The translations under genes were made by a program, and so were the position numbers. From Acidimicrobiaceae bacterium (GTDB lineage: Bacteria; Actinomycetota; Acidimicrobiia; Acidimicrobiales; RAAP-2), in contig PKXJ01000032.1 of NCBI GenBank assembly GCA_003132305.1, positions 315,275-379,274 on the forward strand: a stretch of DNA of 64,000 nucleotides. Reading direction: 5' to 3'. Below the pieces are notes generated by a model. The model made no database searches. It saw only the letters and a program-made list of their open reading frames with translations, and was not told the DNA's origin. Of the stretch, positions 57,669 through 64,000 are shown one piece after another (position 1 is the stretch's first letter; every line of letters begins with the position of its first letter).

Positions 57669-60600
57669 ATGGCTGAGGGCTTTGTCCATCTGCACAACCA
57701 CACCGAGTACTCCATGCTCGACGGCGCGGCGCGCGTCGACGAGATGGTGCTCGCCGCCAAGGCCGACGGTCAGCGCGCTATCGGCATCACGGATCACGGC
57801 AACCTGTACGGCGTGATCGACTTCTACGAAGCCTGTCGCCGCCACGACGTCACGCCGGTCATCGGCCTCGAGGCGTACATGGCGGCGAACTCACGCTTCG
57901 ATCGACCGGCCCGCCGAGGAAAGATCGACGACACCGGCGGCGACACCGAAGGCGGACAGAAGCTCTACCACCACCTCACCCTCCTCGCCATGACGAACGA
58001 GGGGTACCGAAACCTCCGAGAGCTCTCGTCGAGGGCCTTTCTCGAGGGTTACTACTACAAACCTCGCCTCGACTGGGAGTTGATGGAACAAAACGCGACG
58101 GGTCTCGTGGCGACCTCGGGCTGTCTGGGCGGCGTCGTCCTGCAGGCGCTGCTGCAAGACAACTACCCGAAGGCACTCGAACTCGCCGGGCGACTACAGA
58201 GCATCTTTGGCCGAGAGAACTTCTTCATTGAAATGCAGGACCACGGCCTCGCCGCGCAGCAACGCACCAATCCCCAGTTACTGCGCATCGCCGACGACCT
58301 GCGCGCGCCACTGCTCGCGACGAACGACCTGCACTACGTTCGACACGACGACGCGGAGATGCACGACGCCTTGTTGTGCATTGGCACCGGGTCGCGCGTC
58401 GCCGACCCCGATCGATTCCGTTTCGAGAGCGATCAGCACTACCTGAAGACGGCCGTCGAAATGCGCTACCTCTTTCGAGAGATTCCCCAGGCGTGCGACA
58501 ACACGCTGCTGATCGCTGAGCGAGCGAACGTCACGATTGAGTTCGACAACGACGCCCTGCCCGAGTTCGCGCTGCCCGACGCGTTCATGCAAGAGTCCCA
58601 TCCGGAGGGCGCGACCAGGTACTTGCGCGAGCTGACCATGCAAGGGGCCAGCGAGCGCTACGGGTCGTCGCTGAACGACGAAGTGCGCGCGCGACTTGAC
58701 TACGAACTCGGGGTCATTGCCGACATGGGGTTCTCGGACTACTTCTTGGTCGTCTGGGACATCATTCATCACGCCCGGGCGAAGGGCATTCGCGTGGGAC
58801 CGGGTCGGGGATCGTCAGCGGGCTGTTGCGTGGCCTACTGCTTACGGATTGTCGACCTCGATCCCATTCGCTACGGCTTGATTTTCGAGCGGTTTCTCAA
58901 TCCCGGTCGTCGCCAGATGCCCGACATCGACATGGACTTCGACGAGCGCTACCGCGGCGACATGATTCGCTACGCCGCCGAGCGCTACGGCTCGGATCAC
59001 GTCGCCCAGATCGTGACCTTCTCGACAATCAAGGCCCGCGCCGCGGTGCGCGACGCCGCGCGCGTTCTCGGGTACCCGCCCCAACTTGGCGACAAAATCG
59101 CGAAGGCCATGCCGCCGCTCCTCATGGGCCAGGACCTTCCCTTGGCGGCCTGCTTCACCCCGACGCCGGGTTACGAGAGCCGCTACGGCGAGGCCGGCGA
59201 ACTGCGCGCGCTCTATAACGGCGACGCCGAAGTGAAGCACGTGGTCGACGTGGCGAAGGGTTTCGTCGACAAGCGGCGCCAGGACGGCATTCACGCCGCC
59301 GCCGTCGTCATTACCAAGGAGCCGGTGCTCGAGTACGTTCCCGTCCAACGAAAGTCGGGTCCGAACGGCAGCGCGGAGGGCGCGCCCATCGTCACGCAGT
59401 ACGAAGCCAGCGCGATCGAAAAACTGGGTCTGTTGAAGATGGACTTTTTGGGTCTTCGTAACTTGGCGATTATCGAGCGCACCCTCGAGCACATCAAGCG
59501 TCGTCACGGCGTCGACGTCGATATCGACCACGTCGCGCTCGATGACCCCAAAGTTTTTGACATGTTGAAGCTCGGCAACTCGATCGGGATCTTTCAGCTC
59601 GAGGGCGACAAGATGCGCCAGCTGATGCGTCGTCTCTCGCCCACCAGCTTCGACGACGTCGCGGCGCTCGTCGCGCTGTACCGCCCGGGGCCGCTGAGTG
59701 AGAACGTCCACAACGACTACGCCGATCGCAAGAACGCGCGCCAGGGCGTGACGTACGACCACGCCGACCTAGAAGAGATCCTCTCCGAGACCTACGGCCT
59801 GATGATCTACCAAGAGGACATCATGCGCGTCGCCACCACCATCGCGGGCTTCTCCATGACCGAAGCGGACGACCTTCGAAAGGCCTGTTCGAAGAAGATT
59901 CGAGAGATGATTCGAGCGCAACGAACGAAGTTCGTGGACGGGGCCGAACGCGAAGGCTACGGGCGAGCCCTCGGCGACTTGATCTTCGACAAGATCGAGC
60001 CCTTCGCCGACTACGCCTTCCCGAAGAGTCACGCCTACGGCTACGGACTCATCGCGTACCAGAACGCGTGGCTGAAGGCGAACTACTCCGTGGAGTACAT
60101 GGCGGCACTGCTGACCTCGTTTCGAGACGACAAGGACAAGGCCGCGGTCTACTTGAACGAGGCGCGCCAGATGGGCATCAAAGTGGGCGTGCCGGACGTG
60201 AACGAGTCCTTCGCCGAGTACGCGCCGTCGCAGACGTCCGACGCCACCATTCTCTTTGGTCTGGCCGCGGTACGAAACGTCGGCGAAGCGCTCGTGGAGA
60301 AGATCGTGCAAGAACGCGAAGCGAAGGGTCCCTTCGCGAGCGTCTACGACTTTGTGCGTCGGGTCGATCCCGTCGTGTTGAATCGTCGCTCCATGGAGTC
60401 GTTGATCAAGGCCGGAGCCTTTGACTCGCTCGACGTGCCACGACTCGCGTTCCTTCTTAAGGTGGACGAGATCGTTGAGGTCACGCTCAGTCGGCGAAAA
60501 GACCTCTCTCTAGGCATCACGACGCTCTTCGCCGCGCTCAGTAGTGAAGGAACCGACGGCGACTGGGAGGGTACCGAGATTGCGCTGGCGGACATCGAGT

Positions 60601-61232
60601 TCGAACAGTCCGTCAAACTCGACTTTGAACGAGAGATGCTCGGGACCTACATCTCCGATCACCCCCTCTACGAAGTGGGCGAGAGTCTCGGCGCGCGCAC
60701 CGACGGCTCGATCGTCGCCATTCGAGAGCGAGCCGAAGAACTCGCGCGCAGTGGTAAGGCGGTCACCGTGGGGGGCATCCTCGCCGAAGTGCAACTCCGT
60801 CAAACGAAGGCCAACAAGCAGTACGCGCGCGTCACTTTAGAGGACCTCGGTGGATCGCTCGAGATCAACTTCTCCGTCGCGGCCTTCGAGAAGTTCAGTG
60901 GCTTTCTCGCGAAGGACAACGTCGTGCTGATAAAAGTTCGACTCAGCGACAACGACGAAGAGTTGCGTTTTAGTGCCATCGACGTGGAACGTTTTCACAA
61001 GGAGCGCGCGAACGGTGAGCTTCGTCTCTCGCTGCGCCCCGAAGACCTGACGCAACGATCTATCGCGACGTTGCGAGAGATTTTGACACGATATCCCGGT
61101 CCCTCACCCGTCGTGGTCGACACCGGCGCCGCCGGAAAGGTCTTTAAACTGGGGCCGGACTTCAATGTCAACATTCCCAGTGTCGTCGCCGATCTGCGCT
61201 CAGAATTTGGCCGAAACGTCATTAAGGCCTAA
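57669..61232 (+). CDS. dnaE: DNA polymerase III alpha subunit DnaE
   Basis: An 1187-residue replicative polymerase. The N-terminal PHP domain starts FVHLHNHTEYSMLDGAARVDEM and keeps the metal-binding His and Asp residues seen in proofreading-type PHP domains. The catalytic aspartates lie in PDIDMDFDERYR near residue 420. GPGRGSSAG, VRRVDP helix-hairpin-helix and a C-terminal OB fold (about 1000-1070, SGKAVTVGGILAEV) are present. AAAGGG precedes the ATG by eight bases. This is the DnaE1 type, not ImuC. The gene stands alone. Confidence 0.97.
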   Translation: MAEGFVHLHNHTEYSMLDGAARVDEMVLAAKADGQRAIGITDHGNLYGVIDFYEACRRHDVTPVIGLEAYMAANSRFDRPARRGKIDDTGGDTEGGQKLYHHLTLLAMTNEGYRNLRELSSRAFLEGYYYKPRLDWELMEQNATGLVATSGCLGGVVLQALLQDNYPKALELAGRLQSIFGRENFFIEMQDHGLAAQQRTNPQLLRIADDLRAPLLATNDLHYVRHDDAEMHDALLCIGTGSRVADPDRFRFESDQHYLKTAVEMRYLFREIPQACDNTLLIAERANVTIEFDNDALPEFALPDAFMQESHPEGATRYLRELTMQGASERYGSSLNDEVRARLDYELGVIADMGFSDYFLVVWDIIHHARAKGIRVGPGRGSSAGCCVAYCLRIVDLDPIRYGLIFERFLNPGRRQMPDIDMDFDERYRGDMIRYAAERYGSDHVAQIVTFSTIKARAAVRDAARVLGYPPQLGDKIAKAMPPLLMGQDLPLAACFTPTPGYESRYGEAGELRALYNGDAEVKHVVDVAKGFVDKRRQDGIHAAAVVITKEPVLEYVPVQRKSGPNGSAEGAPIVTQYEASAIEKLGLLKMDFLGLRNLAIIERTLEHIKRRHGVDVDIDHVALDDPKVFDMLKLGNSIGIFQLEGDKMRQLMRRLSPTSFDDVAALVALYRPGPLSENVHNDYADRKNARQGVTYDHADLEEILSETYGLMIYQEDIMRVATTIAGFSMTEADDLRKACSKKIREMIRAQRTKFVDGAEREGYGRALGDLIFDKIEPFADYAFPKSHAYGYGLIAYQNAWLKANYSVEYMAALLTSFRDDKDKAAVYLNEARQMGIKVGVPDVNESFAEYAPSQTSDATILFGLAAVRNVGEALVEKIVQEREAKGPFASVYDFVRRVDPVVLNRRSMESLIKAGAFDSLDVPRLAFLLKVDEIVEVTLSRRKDLSLGITTLFAALSSEGTDGDWEGTEIALADIEFEQSVKLDFEREMLGTYISDHPLYEVGESLGARTDGSIVAIRERAEELARSGKAVTVGGILAEVQLRQTKANKQYARVTLEDLGGSLEINFSVAAFEKFSGFLAKDNVVLIKVRLSDNDEELRFSAIDVERFHKERANGELRLSLRPEDLTQRSIATLREILTRYPGPSPVVVDTGAAGKVFKLGPDFNVNIPSVVADLRSEFGRNVIKA

Positions 61233-61260
61233 CGCTGATTTAAGGGGTCGCGGACTCCCG

Positions 61261-61266
61261 TAGAAT
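61261..61266 (+). promoter_or_regulatory. -10 element TAGAAT (gene at 61275)
   Basis: TAGAAT ends 8 bases before the ATG at 61275. No ribosome binding site precedes that ATG. Confidence 0.4.
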
Positions 61267-61274
61267 GGTTCCCT

Positions 61275-61946
61275 ATGGCAATGACGGTCACCACAAAAGA
61301 CACCACTGCCCTCAGTGACGCGGAGTTGGCTGAAATGGCCGATCTCTGCGTTGACCGAGAGCCCAACTTCGACATTGGCTTTCTTTCCAAGCAGCGTGAA
61401 GAGTGGGTGCTCGTTACCCACGTTCGTGAGGGCAACAAGCTTCGCGGCTACTCGTTTTGCACACTCGAACGAATTGGCGGCACGCCGTCGTTGCTCGTCG
61501 GGTTGCTCCTCGTTGATCGAAACGCGAAGTCCGATCAGACGTTGAAGACGATTTTGCACGATCAGTTCCGTCGAGCGCTCCTCGCTTTCCCTGATGAGGA
61601 CGTTCTGCTGGGCACGCGATTGACGTCGGCGCACGGTTACCGCGCCTTCACGGGACTCGACGACGTGGTGCCGCGTCTGGGCTATCGTCCGACCGGCGAA
61701 GACCGAGCGTGGGGGCGTCGTCTCGCCAAGCGCTTCGGTTCGGAGAAGTCCATCGACGACAAGACCTTCGTGATGACCGTCTCTCCGGGCCCCGTCGGGG
61801 GACTCGACTACGTGGCCTCGAAGGGCCCGATTCCCGAGGGCGCGGACAGTTTCTTCAAGGGCCTGAGGCCCGAAAAGGGTCAGCGACTGGTGGTGTTTGG
61901 CTGGGCGATGGCCGAAGCACTCGCCACCGGCAAACTTCCCAAGTAA
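61275..61946 (+). CDS. Uncharacterised protein, possibly GNAT-like
   Basis: A 223-residue soluble protein that I do not recognise with certainty. Alternating strands and helices, with LRGYSFCTLERIGG and LLVGLLLVDR in the first half, resemble the central beta strands of GNAT acyltransferases, but the acetyl-CoA P-loop (Q/RxxGxG/A) is not visible. C-terminal VVFGWAMAEALATGKLPK is distinctive. It is transcribed alone from a probable leaderless promoter between dnaE and a convergent gene pair. Confidence 0.6.
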   Translation: MAMTVTTKDTTALSDAELAEMADLCVDREPNFDIGFLSKQREEWVLVTHVREGNKLRGYSFCTLERIGGTPSLLVGLLLVDRNAKSDQTLKTILHDQFRRALLAFPDEDVLLGTRLTSAHGYRAFTGLDDVVPRLGYRPTGEDRAWGRRLAKRFGSEKSIDDKTFVMTVSPGPVGGLDYVASKGPIPEGADSFFKGLRPEKGQRLVVFGWAMAEALATGKLPK

Positions 61947-61950
61947 CTCT

Positions 61951-62670
61951 TCAGCCCCGGGGCAAGAGCCCGGTGCAACTCTTGTAGCAGTGACCATCGA
62001 GTGGTCGTGAGAGCGTCGTGAGCACGTAGGTCGGGCGAAAACCGAGCGCCGTGGCGAGATCTTTTCCCGAAAGTGACGTACGGCGAGTCGACTCGATCGT
62101 TCGAATCGCGTGCGCGTCTTCACAGAGCAGCCACACGTCGTCGCCGAACCATCCAAAGCGCACCCACGTCGAACCGTCGTCGGGTCGACGGAGCAGCTGC
62201 GGCCCTCGATCGGCACCGATAAGCGCGACACTCGGTCGTTCGCCACGAAACTCCCAGTAGGGCGCGCTCGGGCCTCGAAAGCCAAAGAGCGGGCCGTCGG
62301 CGGGACTCGCCAACTGCTCAAGCCAGCCGCGGACCCTTCGTCCCCGGTACGTGCCGAGGCGTCGGGGCAGATCGAGCAACGTCACCGCCTCGGGTTGGGC
62401 GAGATCGTCGCGCTCGACGTTCTCGGCGAGCTGGCCCTCCACGACGTCAAAGGCCGCGAGGTCCGTCTCGACGTGCGCGGGCCACGGGACGCGCCAACGC
62501 ACGATGGCCTGACTCGCGAGGTCGACCACCGTGGTTGACTCGTTGGTCGACCCGAGCACGAGACCGTGGACCGTCGAACCGCCCGACAGGTCCACCGACG
62601 CCCGTTGGGGTGTTCGTTCGATGAGCCGCTTGGTCGCTCGAACGGCGGGGTCACGATTTAAGAGAGCCAC
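61951..62670 (-). CDS. Uncharacterised 239-residue protein
   Basis: Not recognised. The first half is beta-rich (VHGLVLGSTNESTTVVDLASQAIVRWRV) and could be a beta-sandwich or propeller-like fragment; the second half contains PSAPYWEFRGERPSVALIG and VRFGWFGDDVWLLCEDAHAIRTIESTRR. No membrane segment or catalytic motif is seen. Its ATG lies 13 bases inside the end of the YyaL-like gene, so the two are coupled. Function unknown. Confidence 0.6.
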   Translation of the reverse strand: MALLNRDPAVRATKRLIERTPQRASVDLSGGSTVHGLVLGSTNESTTVVDLASQAIVRWRVPWPAHVETDLAAFDVVEGQLAENVERDDLAQPEAVTLLDLPRRLGTYRGRRVRGWLEQLASPADGPLFGFRGPSAPYWEFRGERPSVALIGADRGPQLLRRPDDGSTWVRFGWFGDDVWLLCEDAHAIRTIESTRRTSLSGKDLATALGFRPTYVLTTLSRPLDGHCYKSCTGLLPRG

Positions 62671-64000
62671 GAGTGACGAACCTCTCGAAGTTGCGCGTCC
62701 AGCGCGTCAACGCTGGACGCGGGGAGCGAGCAGACGCCCCCACGACAGACGTACGCGAGACCCTCGTCGCGATCGACGAGAAGCGGAGAGGTGCCTGATC
62801 CAGTAATCAAAATCGTGCGCGGCATCGCCATCGATCGTACGTGATGAGCCCAGTCGCCTTGAACGCCCGGAATAACGACCTCCACGCCCTCGAGCGCGAA
62901 TCCGGCCGCCGCGACGAGGTCGGGTACGGCGCTCGGGTGAGAGACCAAGAGTGTTCCCGCGAGTTCTACGAGTCGTTGCGCCACGACGAGAAGCTCCTGG
63001 TCGCCTCGACAGAGTGCCGTGCGCGCGAGGGCGCGCGTCGACACCGCGTGGGCCGAGGGTGTCGCACCGTCGAAGATCTCCTTTGGTCTCGTTGCCAGAT
63101 CGCCCACGAGGTCACTCTGGCTAAAGACACCGCCGCCCTGCGACGGTGTCTGGGCGCTCGGCACCGGCCCATCCCAGTAGTGATCGATCAGAAAGTGCGC
63201 GACGTCGTTCGCGCCCTCGAGCCATTCGTCGTCACCGGTCAATTCAAAAGCGTCGATCATCGCGTCGACGAGCCAAGCCACGTCGCTCGCTGTCGCGTGC
63301 GCCTGACGACGCTCCGTTCGCCACCACGTGGCGTCCGAGAAGTGTGTCGTCGATAGTGAGCGCAACAGGTCAAGACCGTACGTCTCGAAGTCGCGATCGT
63401 CGCTGCGAAGCAACGCCGACGCGATCATGGCGTTCCACTCCAAGATGACCTTTTCGTCGCGACTCGGCTGCACCCTCGTCGCACGCTTCGCCATCAGTGC
63501 CGTGTGCGCGAGGCTGAACGACGACGGCGTGAAGAACGGTTCGCCGTCACCCAGGCGCGGAATGGATCGACCTTCGAACCGACCGGGTGCCTCGACCCTC
63601 CAGCGAGCCAGCACGTCGACGAGCCGATCACTCAGGGCGTGTTCGCGCAGCACTTCTTCGATCTCGTCGGCTGTCCAGGTGACGTGCGAACCTTCGACCC
63701 CACCGGCGTCGGCGTCGAGTGACGACGAGTAGCCGTCGTCACGACGTAGTTCGCGCACGACGAAACCGAGGGTGTCCAGCGCCACCTCTCTCCACTCGGA
63801 CCGATTCATTGCGAGGCTGGCTTGGAGATAGCAGCGCGCGAGCAGCGCTTGATCGCTCAGCATTTTCTCAAAGTGTGGGACGTGCCAGACCGCGTCGACG
63901 CTGTAGCGCGCGAAGCCCCCACCGAAGTGGTCGTAGAGACCGCGACGCGACATTGCGTCCAGCGTTCGAGTGACGGCGCTACGCGCTTCATCGTCCTCGA
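62658..64000 (-). CDS. YyaL/SSP411-like protein, C-terminal part (cut by window end)
   Basis: The frame is open to the right edge of the window, so the N-terminal thioredoxin-like (DUF255) domain is outside. The visible part begins with the family pattern TLDAMSRRGLYDHFGGGFARYSVDAVWHVPHFEKMLSDQA and continues as an (alpha/alpha)6 barrel, with KVILEWNAMIASALLRS and AYVCRGGVCSLP near the end. The family is widespread with no settled function; spermatogenesis-associated protein 20 is the animal homologue. The gene overlaps the next one by 13 bases. Confidence 0.9.
   Translation of the reverse strand, partial: EDDEARSAVTRTLDAMSRRGLYDHFGGGFARYSVDAVWHVPHFEKMLSDQALLARCYLQASLAMNRSEWREVALDTLGFVVRELRRDDGYSSSLDADAGGVEGSHVTWTADEIEEVLREHALSDRLVDVLARWRVEAPGRFEGRSIPRLGDGEPFFTPSSFSLAHTALMAKRATRVQPSRDEKVILEWNAMIASALLRSDDRDFETYGLDLLRSLSTTHFSDATWWRTERRQAHATASDVAWLVDAMIDAFELTGDDEWLEGANDVAHFLIDHYWDGPVPSAQTPSQGGGVFSQSDLVGDLATRPKEIFDGATPSAHAVSTRALARTALCRGDQELLVVAQRLVELAGTLLVSHPSAVPDLVAAAGFALEGVEVVIPGVQGDWAHHVRSMAMPRTILITGSGTSPLLVDRDEGLAYVCRGGVCSLPASSVDALDAQLREVRHSWLS

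Noticed and set aside
58842-59762. A 306-codon minus-strand frame inside dnaE
   Set aside because: Antisense shadow of DnaE, without motifs or start signals.
1-64000. CRISPR arrays, insertion sequences, rRNA operons, toxin-antitoxin pairs
   Set aside because: I saw no regularly spaced repeat-spacer pattern, transposase motif, rRNA sequence or clear two-gene toxin-antitoxin module by reading; short or degraded cases could be missed.

Overview
The window is a compact, largely housekeeping stretch of a mid-to-high-GC actinobacterial chromosome. Pointers to Actinomycetota are a bacterial proteasome activator (Bpa), a mec-cysO-cysM cysteine cluster, a deazaflavin (F420)-type oxidoreductase, SepF and DivIVA/Wag31 beside ftsZ with no ftsA, a DUF3040 protein, a WS/DGAT acyltransferase, and many genes with leaderless promoters. 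Acidimicrobiia is my best guess for the class, but that is inference. There is no CRISPR array, intact prophage, insertion sequence or recognisable defence island.

Layout. 1-2.3 kb: the end of an RNA uracil methyltransferase, a small unknown protein, YaaA and an F420-type reductase. 2.3-3.7 kb: a decayed chimeric ORF abuts the 3' end of tmRNA (ssrA), followed by smpB. 3.7-7.6 kb: mec-cysO-cysM, rph-rdgB and a Lon substrate-binding-domain protein. 7.6-13.2 kb: FKBP, a DEAD-box helicase fused to a cold-shock domain, tRNA-Leu, clpP, a polysaccharide ABC exporter and a HAD phosphatase. 13.3-18.4 kb: a 1-Cys peroxiredoxin with a strong terminator, an acyl-CoA synthetase, orn, dut, WS/DGAT and tRNA-Gly. 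18.4-21.0 kb: mostly unrecognised genes. 21-34.8 kb: esterase, sulfatase, a TetR/MFS efflux pair with paired operators, an amino-acid ABC importer with a class III CoA-transferase, an ABC-2 exporter, a Fur-family regulator, an NPD-like flavoprotein, NhaA and a low-molecular-weight phosphatase.

34.9-37.6 kb carries DUF3040, ROK kinase, HNH and lipoate-ligase-like genes. 37.7-54.6 kb is the division and cell-wall (dcw) cluster: MraZ boxes, mraZ, rsmH, ftsL-like, ftsI, murE, mraY, ftsW, murG, murC, murB, ftsQ, ftsZ, yggS, sepF, yggT, divIVA, a lysine-rich DksA-type protein, lspA and rluD. The cluster has no murF and no murD, although their usual slots are closed to a few bases. 55.6-64 kb: a group-2 sigma factor, an Rrf2 regulator, Bpa, dnaE, two unrecognised proteins and the C-terminal part of a YyaL-like protein cut by the window end.

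The most distinctive signals are these. A TANNNT hexamer lies 6-8 bases before the start codon of 17 genes. CysO ends in Gly-Gly plus two extra residues next to a JAMM protease gene. The dcw cluster lacks murD and murF. One protein joins a histone-like tail, a charged-helix repeat and a DksA zinc finger, and another is a helicase-cold-shock fusion. Regulatory DNA includes two GAAC-N3-GTTC palindromes 21 bp apart and an unassigned perfect palindrome upstream of the sigma gene. I found no convincing wholly new multi-gene system. Starts were chosen from Shine-Dalgarno sequences, leaderless promoters and family N-termini.
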